Of a stretch of DNA of 23,776 nucleotides, positions 17,813 through 23,740 are shown in pieces. Location of the stretch: the NCBI GenBank assembly GCA_934643865.1, contig CAKUCX010000054.1:1-23776 (forward strand), in the 5' to 3' direction. The translations under genes and the position numbers were made by a program. The notes beneath the pieces are model-generated. The model ran no database searches. It saw only the letters and a list, made by a program, of their open reading frames with translations, and was not told where the DNA came from. This stretch comes from an uncultured Kiritimatiellota bacterium (lineage in GTDB: Bacteria > Verrucomicrobiota > Kiritimatiellia > RFP12 > UBA1067). The first letter of the stretch is position 1, and every line of letters starts with the position of its first letter.

Positions 17813-17843
17813 AGTATATCACCCCCCCCCCCCATTTTGTCAA
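17813..17843 (-). promoter_or_regulatory. Promoter of the giant surface protein with a poly-G spacer (likely phase-variable)
   Basis: Read on the minus strand: a perfect -35 TTGACA (17843-17838), a 19-bp spacer AAAT-G12-TGA, and a -10 TATACT (17818-17813). The predicted start near 17806 leaves a leader of about 46 nt with a strong ribosome site. Optimal spacing is 17 bp, so this 19-bp version should be weak. Loss of one or two G residues would bring spacing to 18 or 17 bp and raise transcription. The layout matches known slipped-strand phase-variable promoters; function here is inference. Confidence 0.75.
17822..17833. repeat. 12-bp homopolymer (C on plus strand, G on coding strand)
   Basis: Twelve consecutive C residues lie between the promoter hexamers of the downstream minus-strand gene. 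I saw no other run of comparable length in the window. Such tracts change length by polymerase slippage, and the exact length in an assembly may be an average or an error. Confidence 0.9.
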
Positions 17844-17849
17844 GTATGG

Positions 17850-18184
17850 AGTTTTGCTCCGCGGGCGCACGGCGCCTTCTTCCTTCTCCCTCTTCGACGT
17901 TTCCGGACCCGACGAGTTCCAGTTTCCCCGCGCCGACGGCGCGGGCGGGCAGACCCGGCACGCGCACTTCGACCTCCACGCCGGGCGGTATGGTGAAGTC
18001 GTAGACGATCCGCCCGTCCGGCAACCGGTGCCACGCGGCGACGAGGCACCCCCGCTGGATCTCCGTGCCGCGCCAACGCGCCCGTGTTCACGACGCCCTC
18101 GTAGCACGCCAGGGCCGTCACCTCCCTGTCGACGCCGGCAAGGTCGAGGGCCCCGGAGGTCAATGCGTTCGCCCGGCCTGCCGT
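17850..18184 (-). pseudogene. Degenerate remnant, possibly the C-terminal end of a GH78-like glycosidase
   Basis: Directly after the transporter stop, coding-like protein sequence continues on the minus strand but in at least two frames. One gives LDLAGVDREVTALACYEG. About 40 codons on, another gives GCLVAAWHRLPDGRIVYDF, then TIPPGVEVEVRVPGL and LELVGSG. The second resembles the beta-sandwich end of alpha-L-rhamnosidases (GH78), where a W...DG...IPP...V.LPG pattern is usual. The rest of the enzyme is absent, so this is a truncated, frameshifted remnant. Its position after a sugar regulator and transporter fits a lost glycosidase gene. The family call is from memory and tentative. Its 3' end runs into the promoter of the surface-protein gene. 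Confidence 0.45.
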
Positions 18185-19429
18185 TCACGTGACGGTTCTG
18201 CCCGTGATGTCCTCAAGGCTCCGCCCCTTCGTCTCCGGCACGAGGAAAAGCGCCCAGACAAGATGGACGACCATCATCGCGCCGAAGAAGGCGAAAATCA
18301 TCGCGGGCGAAACCGCCTCGACCGCCATCGGAAAAACAAGCGCGACGAGCGCGGCGAAGATCCAGTGCGTGAACGCGCCGAGGGCCTGTCCCTGCGCGCG
18401 GAAACGCTGCGGGAAGACCTCCGCGATCAAGACCCAGATGACCGTGCCCTGTCCGACGGCATGCGCGGCGAGGAAAAGGAAGATGCAGACGGCGGCAAGC
18501 GGCCCGTTCCCGGCGGCGAACGACAGCGACGCGCCGAAGAGCGACACGAGATAGCCGACGCCGCCCGCCAGCAGCAAGGCGCGCCGTCCGATGCGGTCGA
18601 TGAGCCACAGCCCCGCGAACGTCGCGGCAAAATTGAGGATGCCGAGGCCGAACGACGAGAGGAACGCCGCGTCGCGGCCGAGTCCCGCCAACTGGAAGAT
18701 GCGCGGCGCGAAGTAGTTGACGGCGTTGCAGCCGCTCATCTGGTTGAAGAACGCCACGAGGAACGCGAGCAGGATCGGGCGGAGGTTGGCCTTCGAAAAG
18801 AACGGCTCCGCCCGCACGCCTTCCTTTTTCCCTCTGCCTTCCCCCTTTTTCTCCGCCAGCCAGCGCGGGCTCTCGACGAGGAACGGCGTCAAGAGGACAA
18901 ACGCGAGCGCGGGGAACGCCTCCGCGCCGAGCATCCACCGCCAGGCGTTCGCGCCCACGTCCTTCAGGAGGAGGTTCGAGGTCAGGGCCGCCAGGACACC
19001 GAAGACGATGTTGAACTGGAAGAGGGCCGTGAGCCGTCCCCGGCTTTCGGCGGGCGAGATCTCCGCGATGTAGACCGGGGCCGAGACGGTCGAGATGCCG
19101 ACGCCGAACCCGCCGATGAGACGCGCGGCGACCATTTCGCCGGGGCCGCCCGCCAAGGCGCTCCAGACGGCGGAGGCGAGATACAGCGCACCGACGGCCT
19201 GAAGCGTCCGCTTGCGTCCGAACCGGTCGGACAAGGCGCCGCCGATCAGCGCGCCGACGACCGTGCCCCACAGGGCGGAGCTGACGACCCATCCGTGCAT
19301 CCGCCCCGAAAGCGCCCAGAGCCGCTGGATGTCCTGCTCGGCGCCGTTGATGACGATCGTGTCGAACCCGAAGAGAAACCCGCCAAGCGCCGCGACCGCC
19401 GCCAGAAACCAGACCTTGCCGCGCGTCAT
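18185..19429 (-). CDS. Sugar-porter MFS transporter
   Basis: 414 residues, 12 predicted membrane segments, inner-membrane sugar:proton symporter family. Signature motifs: GGFLFGFDT (16-24), DRFGRKR (68-74), ESPRWLAEK (from about 186), DRIGRRA in the second half, and PETKGRSLEDI (398-408). The central cytoplasmic loop carries a short Lys/Gly/Glu-rich stretch after ESPRWLAEK. I choose the ATG at 19429, which follows the upstream TGA with a single-base gap and has GGAGAGG 6 nt upstream. A start at 19450 would overlap the end of the previous gene. It is the last intact gene of an operon led by a GntR/LacI regulator, so sugar-induced expression is likely. The sugar cannot be named. Confidence 0.9.
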   Translation of the reverse strand: MTRGKVWFLAAVAALGGFLFGFDTIVINGAEQDIQRLWALSGRMHGWVVSSALWGTVVGALIGGALSDRFGRKRTLQAVGALYLASAVWSALAGGPGEMVAARLIGGFGVGISTVSAPVYIAEISPAESRGRLTALFQFNIVFGVLAALTSNLLLKDVGANAWRWMLGAEAFPALAFVLLTPFLVESPRWLAEKKGEGRGKKEGVRAEPFFSKANLRPILLAFLVAFFNQMSGCNAVNYFAPRIFQLAGLGRDAAFLSSFGLGILNFAATFAGLWLIDRIGRRALLLAGGVGYLVSLFGASLSFAAGNGPLAAVCIFLFLAAHAVGQGTVIWVLIAEVFPQRFRAQGQALGAFTHWIFAALVALVFPMAVEAVSPAMIFAFFGAMMVVHLVWALFLVPETKGRSLEDITGRTVT

Positions 19430-19430
19430 C

Positions 19431-19892
19431 TCAGGCCTCTCCGATCTCAAGTTCGTCCGGATCGACGTCCAGCGTCAGCGTCGTACCGTAGGCAACGTCG
19501 TCCATCTTCGGGAACAGGAGCTCCAGCATGTCGTCGGGCTGGAAGTTCTTTGGCTTCGTCTCGGGGTGCGGATAGTAGACGAGCCCCGCGACGCGGCCAC
19601 CGTCCGGCAGGACGCGCCACACGTGGAAGAACGAGAACGTCTCGGCCGGGTCGACCGGATGCCACTTGACGAGCGGGAACGTCCACGGCGCGCGGACGAC
19701 CTTGTAGCGGCGGGGCGCGATGGAGACGTTCAGCGTGCCGGTGTAGTAGGGCGCGAGATCCAGCCCCAAGCGCTTGAAGTAGGGCGTCTGCATCCGCAGC
19801 GTCCCGCCCGGGAAGTCGGGGTTGCCGCCCAACCCGGACGCCACGCGGTGTCCCCGGATGACTGTCGCCGTGAATCGTTTCACCGTGTCCAT
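19431..19892 (-). CDS. Small protein resembling CTP-dependent riboflavin kinase (DUF120-like)
   Basis: 153 residues, soluble, no signal peptide. GHRVASGLGG (14-23), an aromatic segment TPYFKRLGL (36-44) and YYTGTLNVSI (49-58) follow the order seen in archaeal CTP-dependent riboflavin kinases (G-x-V-x-SGLG ... LGF-x-PYPGTLNV). The second half has VYYPHPETKPKNFQ (105-118) and YGTTLTLDV near the end. Riboflavin phosphorylation is therefore possible, but bacterial relatives may have another small-molecule ligand. The ATG at 19892 is chosen because GGAGAGGA precedes it; a longer frame exists but looks non-coding. The start overlaps the regulator's end by 13 nt, and its stop lies one base before the transporter start, so translation is probably coupled. 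Confidence 0.6.
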   Translation of the reverse strand: MDTVKRFTATVIRGHRVASGLGGNPDFPGGTLRMQTPYFKRLGLDLAPYYTGTLNVSIAPRRYKVVRAPWTFPLVKWHPVDPAETFSFFHVWRVLPDGGRVAGLVYYPHPETKPKNFQPDDMLELLFPKMDDVAYGTTLTLDVDPDELEIGEA

Positions 19893-20977
19893 CTTTTCCT
19901 CTCCACGGGCCTTGTCGAGCGGCGCACGACCAGCGGCGCGTCCAGCAGGCATTCGCGCGGCGGGAGCGTCGGGTCTTCCATCCTGTCCGTCAGGCAGCGG
20001 AACGCCAGGCGCGCGATGTCTTCGCACGGCTGGTGGACGGTCGTGAGCGGCGGCTCGACGAGCAGGGCGAGCTGCACGTCGTCAAAGCCGGCCACCTGCA
20101 CGTCTTCCGGCACGCGCTTGCCCAGGGCGCGCAGGGCGACAATCAGCCGCGCCGCGTACGTGTCGTTTCCGCAGATGACCGCGTCCGGCGCGTTTCGCCC
20201 CGCAAACGCCCGGCGGACGGCGTCGGGCGCGTTCACGTCAAGGGAGATTTCCGCCTTTTCGCCGTCCGGCAGCAGGCTGCGCACGCCGCGCGCGCGGCTG
20301 CGCACGCTGTTGGCGCAGTTCCGCCACGTCACGAAACGGATGCGGCGCGCGCCCGCGCGATGCAGGTAGTCCGCCAGCCGCCGCCCCGCCTCGAAGTTGT
20401 TGACGCCCACCACGTCATAGGCGCTGCGGCCCGGCGAGGCGACGAAATCCCAGTCCAGCAGCACGACCGGGATCTTCGCGCGGTCGAACGCCGAGACGAT
20501 CTCGCGGTTGATGCGCTCCATGTCCGTCAGGAATTCGAGCGGCTTGTAGATGACGCCCTTCACGGGCGTCTCGACGAACTTCTGCGCAAGTTCACCCGCC
20601 AGCCGAGCGCGGACGGAGGGATCTTCCGACGAGGCGTCGCCGTAGAGCAGCGTGAAGCCGGAGGCCTGCGCCAGCCGGGACAGTTCGCGGCTGATGGGCG
20701 GGAAGATCTCGCCGCAGTGCAGATCCGGCAGAAGGAGGCCGATCGAACCGGCCAACGCCTTCGCCTTGCGCGTCAGGAACGTGCCGCGCCCCACCTCCTG
20801 CACGACCAGGCCCTTGCCGCGCAGTTCGCGCAGGGCCATGGTGACCGTGGGCCGCGACACGCCGAAGCGACGCGCCAACGCCCGCTCGCTCGGAAACGGC
20901 CGCCCGGCGCCGTACCGTCCGTCCGAAATGTCCTTTCGGAGCGCCTCGACGATCTGCCTGTGTTTCTCTTCGCGCAC
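19880..20977 (-). CDS. GntR-LacI hybrid (AraR-type) transcriptional regulator
   Basis: 365 residues. An N-terminal GntR winged helix (about 6-68; RPFPSERALARRFGVSRPTV and LRGKGLVVQEVGRGTFL) is joined to a LacI/ribose-binding-protein-like ligand domain (from about 78; GSIGLLLPDL, VVGVNNFEAGR, AVICGNDTYA, VPEDVQVAGFDDVQLA). The build matches AraR of Bacillus, a sugar-responsive repressor. The start is GTG at 20977, supported by GGGAG 7 nt upstream and by a -10 (TATACT) at 21004-20999, which would lie inside any longer reading. First gene of the operon with the riboflavin-kinase-like protein and the sugar transporter, so it probably controls uptake of the sugar it senses and possibly itself. Ligand unknown. 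Confidence 0.9.
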   Translation of the reverse strand: MREEKHRQIVEALRKDISDGRYGAGRPFPSERALARRFGVSRPTVTMALRELRGKGLVVQEVGRGTFLTRKAKALAGSIGLLLPDLHCGEIFPPISRELSRLAQASGFTLLYGDASSEDPSVRARLAGELAQKFVETPVKGVIYKPLEFLTDMERINREIVSAFDRAKIPVVLLDWDFVASPGRSAYDVVGVNNFEAGRRLADYLHRAGARRIRFVTWRNCANSVRSRARGVRSLLPDGEKAEISLDVNAPDAVRRAFAGRNAPDAVICGNDTYAARLIVALRALGKRVPEDVQVAGFDDVQLALLVEPPLTTVHQPCEDIARLAFRCLTDRMEDPTLPPRECLLDAPLVVRRSTRPVERKRWTR

Positions 20978-20998
20978 GCTGCTTCTCCCGCTAGCGTC

Positions 20999-21007
20999 AG
21001 TATAGCA
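20999..21007 (-). promoter_or_regulatory. Extended -10 promoter of the regulator operon
   Basis: On the minus strand TGTGCTATACTGACG contains TATACT (21004-20999) with TGC just before it. No -35 is recognisable. The predicted start near 20992 leaves a leader of only about 15 nt, just enough for the GGGAG ribosome site. A GCTAGC palindrome (20990-20995) lies at the predicted start and could be part of an operator. Confidence 0.6.
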
Positions 21008-21061
21008 CACGACGCGAGGCGGGGACGGACTGGATAGGCCACTTTTGGACGCTCGAAGCCC

Positions 21062-21098
21062 GGTCGAGAAGAAATGAGATTCCACTGCGTAATAATCT
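21062..21098. repeat. 37-bp direct repeat, copy 1
   Basis: Nearly identical to 21146-21182 (3 differences in 37). Both begin GGTCGAGAAGAAATGAGATT and end CGTAATAATCT. In this copy the inner part of the dyad is disrupted by the differences, leaving AGATT...AATCT. It lies about 60 bp upstream of the regulator promoter, so it could also be an operator or transcription-stop element. Confidence 0.85.
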
Positions 21099-21145
21099 TG
21101 AAGACGCCGAGATTGCGGATCCGGCAGGGCAAGACGGGATGCAAT

Positions 21146-21182
21146 GGTCGAGAAGAAATGAGATTTTACCGCGTAATAATCT
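21146..21182. repeat. 37-bp direct repeat, copy 2
   Basis: Second copy, 84 bp from the first. Here the dyad is nearly complete: AGATT-TTAC-CGC-GTAA-T-AATCT, with one bulged base, and the flanks extend the stem by two pairs (21159-21184). Confidence 0.85.
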
Positions 21183-21184
21183 CA
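21150..21184 (-). terminator. Candidate rho-independent terminator of the beta-helix gene
   Basis: Read on the minus strand, the stem TGAGATTATTAC / GTAAAATCTCA with a very short loop is followed by TTTCTTCT. That is terminator-like and faces the transcript coming from the beta-helix gene, whose stop is about 280 nt upstream. Copy 1 of the repeat (21062-21098) would be a weaker second stop. Confidence 0.45.
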
Positions 21185-21465
21185 CCCGAAGGCCGTATCT
21201 TGCCTGAAACCCGTCGCGGCACGCGGCGTGACGGGTTCGACAATCGCGGCCCTCCTCGCGGCGTGACGGGTTCGGCCGCGATGAATTGCGGCCCTCCCCG
21301 GAGCTGTCTCGGTAGCCTCAGGCGCGGCGAGAAGCAGGAAAATCGGGATAAAGGTGGAAGATGTCCCGGTAATGGGTTGCGTGGATGCTGCGGCCCGCAG
21401 ATCAGTTCCCGAAAGGCCCGCGTGTGGTACAGCAAGGGGATTACGGATTCTGGAAGGAGGTCCGC
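21185..21465. repeat. Gene-free stretch with two GC-rich repeat units (21222-21255, 21257-21297)
   Basis: No gene is visible. Two units start with the same 18 bases (CGCGGCGTGACGGGTTCG) and end with GCGGCCCTCC, with different short centres. Just left, AACCCGTC (21208-21215) can pair with GACGGGTT (21230-21237) as a hairpin. The units look like short dispersed intergenic repeats. The remainder, 21298-21465, shows nothing I can interpret. Confidence 0.6.
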
Positions 21466-23442
21466 CTAGCGGAAGATCAGGAGCGTGCCGCGCGGAAGGA
21501 CGCTGTACTCGTAGCAGCCCACGTCCACGCGCCCCACGCCGTCCCGAAGGAAGACGCGCGGGTTGCCCGCGAGGTCGCAGGCCCCGTCGTCCCAGTCGAG
21601 GGCCGCGCCCGCGTTCCGCGCCGGCGAGGCGGGGGCGAGCGCGTAGGGGTTCCGTGCGTCGAAGTCGGGATGCGCCGGGTCGAGGAAGAGCTTCGCCGTC
21701 TCGCGCACGCAGTCCGTGTCGTGGATCGTATAGTCGCTCCACCCGGGATGCGCCTTGTAGACGCAGTTCGTCAAATAGCATTGACCGTACCCGGCGATGT
21801 CCCAGGCTTTCCCGCCGTTGTGGTAGTTGCCCTTGAAGATGCAGTTGACGGCCGATGCGCCCATGGCGAAGAGCTGCCCGCCCGTGCCCCAGTTGTTCGA
21901 GACGACCGTGCAGTTCACGAGACGGGACCCATAGAAGAGATACTGCGCGGCGATGCCCGTGACGAGGCAGTTCGTCCACGCCCCGCCTTCAAACAGATAC
22001 ACGGGGCGGTAGAGGCCGTTTCCGACGATGCGGCAGCGCACGGCCGACAAGATGACGGAAGCTGGATTGCAGCGCAGGAACGAACAGTCCTCGAAGTGGC
22101 ATCCCGTCGCCGCCACCCGTCCGGCCTCGTTCGTCGCGCAGCCGCAGTCGACGAACGCGACGCGCGCGAGCCGGTGCCCCGCGTCCGACCCCACGCCCGC
22201 GGCCGAGGCGATGGAGAAGGAGTGGCAGTTCGAGACGACGCAGTCGACGAGCGCCGCGTTGAACGCCGCGCCGCCCCGCCTGAGGGTCCAGCAGCCCGTG
22301 AACGTGCAGTTCGACACGACGGCGCACTTCACCACGCCGCCGCCGTCGTTCGTCGCGCAGTTGCCGACGAAGTCGCATGCGGATACGGTCGGCTGCTGCC
22401 ACGCGCCGTCATTGCCCGAAACCGCCCCGCCGTCCACGGCCGCGTTGTTCGTGAACGCGCAGTCCACGATCTGCGCGAGGTTGGTGGACGCGGCGACCGC
22501 GCCGCCGCGCGTACACGACTGGTTCCCCACGAAGACGCAGTTCGTGACGAAGCGCGGGTAGAGGAGCGCGCCGCCCATGCCGGCGGTGGCGCCCGTGCCG
22601 GTCGTACGGTTGCCGACGAAGCGGCTGTTCCTGACGCGCAACCCCTGCTTCCCCCACTCCGCCCCGAAGGCGCCGCCCTGCGAAGCCGTGTTGCTGACGC
22701 AGAGACAGTCCACCGCCCAATAGTCCGCGCCGTAGTTGCAGCCGCCCGTCCCCGCCGTGTTTCCGACGAAGACGCACCGCTGGATCTCCGAGCCGTTGCG
22801 GAGCGCGCCGCCGTTGTCAACGGCGGAATTGTACTCGAAGAGGCTGTCCTGCGCCCGCGCCGCCAGGACCGCGCCACCCTCCGTCGCGACGTTGTTCGTG
22901 AAGTAGCAGTCGTAGAGGTTGAGCTCGTGGCCGCCCCCACCCTGCCCCACGGCCCTGTTGTTGCGGAACACGCAGTTCGAGACGGCCGCGTACGTCCCCT
23001 TGTACCAGCCATGCTGGATGCCCGCCCCGGCGCCGTCGACCAGCTTCACGTTCGTGTTCGTGCCGTTCTGGATCGTGAGGTGGTGGAAGCGGACGCCCGT
23101 CAGCGCGGGGAGAAGGTTGAAGACGGACCGCGCGTACTTCGCGTCCAGCACCACCTTCGCGTTGCGGTCCGCCGTCTCGCGCCAGCTCGTCGGATCCGTC
23201 CCCTCGACGACCACGTTCGCCCGCTGGATCGACAGGCAGCCCTTCTCGTCCATCGCGCAGCCGGAGACGTCATAGTACCCCGGCGCGATCCGCACGACGG
23301 TATCCGCGTCGCCACCGTTGACGGCCTTAAGCGCCGCGACCAGCTGCTCGACCGTCGCGACCTCGTGCGCGCCCAGCAGGCTCGCGGCCATGCCGAACAC
23401 GCACACCCAGGCCAGAGCCCTCACCCCGCTCGCACGTCCCAT
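21466..23442 (-). CDS. Secreted right-handed beta-helix protein with chlamydial Pmp-like FxxN/GGA repeats
   Basis: 658 residues with a signal peptide (MGRASGVRALAWVCVFGMAA, cleavage probably after SLLGA). Residues about 155-392 repeat a coil of the form C-x-F-x-x-N ... GGA: CVFRNN/GGGG, CYFTNN/GGAV, LFEYN/GGAL, CVFVGN/GGCN, SRFVGN/GGAL, CVFVGN/GGAV, CAFTNN/GGAV, CDFVGN/GGGV. These are the FxxN and GGA(I/L/V) motifs of chlamydial polymorphic membrane proteins. Cysteines recur at the same coil position. The C-terminal part has the DLAGNPRV...VDVGCYEY ending usual for beta-helix surface proteins, then RGTLLIFR. No autotransporter barrel is present. Likely surface or secreted; binding or polysaccharide-acting roles are both possible. 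The ATG at 23442 has AAGGAGG upstream; a longer frame would cross the promoter. Confidence 0.87.
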   Translation of the reverse strand: MGRASGVRALAWVCVFGMAASLLGAHEVATVEQLVAALKAVNGGDADTVVRIAPGYYDVSGCAMDEKGCLSIQRANVVVEGTDPTSWRETADRNAKVVLDAKYARSVFNLLPALTGVRFHHLTIQNGTNTNVKLVDGAGAGIQHGWYKGTYAAVSNCVFRNNRAVGQGGGGHELNLYDCYFTNNVATEGGAVLAARAQDSLFEYNSAVDNGGALRNGSEIQRCVFVGNTAGTGGCNYGADYWAVDCLCVSNTASQGGAFGAEWGKQGLRVRNSRFVGNRTTGTGATAGMGGALLYPRFVTNCVFVGNQSCTRGGAVAASTNLAQIVDCAFTNNAAVDGGAVSGNDGAWQQPTVSACDFVGNCATNDGGGVVKCAVVSNCTFTGCWTLRRGGAAFNAALVDCVVSNCHSFSIASAAGVGSDAGHRLARVAFVDCGCATNEAGRVAATGCHFEDCSFLRCNPASVILSAVRCRIVGNGLYRPVYLFEGGAWTNCLVTGIAAQYLFYGSRLVNCTVVSNNWGTGGQLFAMGASAVNCIFKGNYHNGGKAWDIAGYGQCYLTNCVYKAHPGWSDYTIHDTDCVRETAKLFLDPAHPDFDARNPYALAPASPARNAGAALDWDDGACDLAGNPRVFLRDGVGRVDVGCYEYSVLPRGTLLIFR

Positions 23443-23501
23443 ACCAGACCCTCCTTGACACGCACGTTTCCAGATGTGGAACCTTTCCAATGCGTAGTTG
23501 A

Positions 23502-23530
23502 AGTCTAGCGGATTTCCACGCACGTGTCCA
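23502..23530 (-). promoter_or_regulatory. Promoter of the beta-helix protein gene
   Basis: On the minus strand TGGACA (23530-23525, five of six consensus) is followed after exactly 17 bp by TAGACT (23507-23502). The predicted start near 23495 gives a leader of about 53 nt carrying AAGGAGG. The leader contains three alternately complementary 5-mers (23468-23472, 23477-23481, 23485-23489). Confidence 0.65.
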
Positions 23531-23591
23531 GTGCAAATCGAAGCCCATGCAGCAACGCATCGCGCCGGGCCGTCACGAAGGACCCGCGCCG

Positions 23592-23642
23592 CCCCGGCGC
23601 GCCGCGCCAACGCAGACGCCATCGGAAACGCCCGCGTGTACG
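23592..23642. repeat. 51-bp direct repeat, copy 1
   Basis: Identical to 23726-23776 at 50 of 51 positions, with a 134-bp period. Starts CCCCGGCGCGCCGCGCCAAC and ends CCCGCGTGTACG. Confidence 0.9.
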
Positions 23643-23740
23643 CGGGCCGCCGGGGACGTCGGCCCCTACCACGTACGCACGCATGGCGCCGGCCCCTACC
23701 GCGCGCCCATGGTAGGGCGCGACGTCCCCGGCGCGCCGCG
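23641..23740. repeat. Inverted repeat of a 30-bp GC-rich element
   Basis: The reverse complement of 23641-23670 matches 23711-23740 at 26 of 30 positions. Both carry GGTAGGG...GACGTCCCCGGCG. A shorter copy of the GGTAGGGGCC end lies at 23691-23700. This looks like a REP-type dispersed intergenic element. No gene is seen in 23531-23776. Confidence 0.75.

Noticed and set aside
20978..21085. Longer N-terminus of the GntR/LacI regulator
   Set aside because: It would cross the -10 at 20999-21004, and the added residues are not part of the winged helix.
21062..21182. CRISPR array
   Set aside because: Only two 37-bp copies, one 47-bp spacer, and no cas genes; the dyad and T-rich tail fit a terminator or operator better.
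23443..23622. 60-residue N-terminal extension of the beta-helix protein
   Set aside because: It would include the promoter and repeat DNA, and it precedes a proper signal peptide with its own ribosome site.
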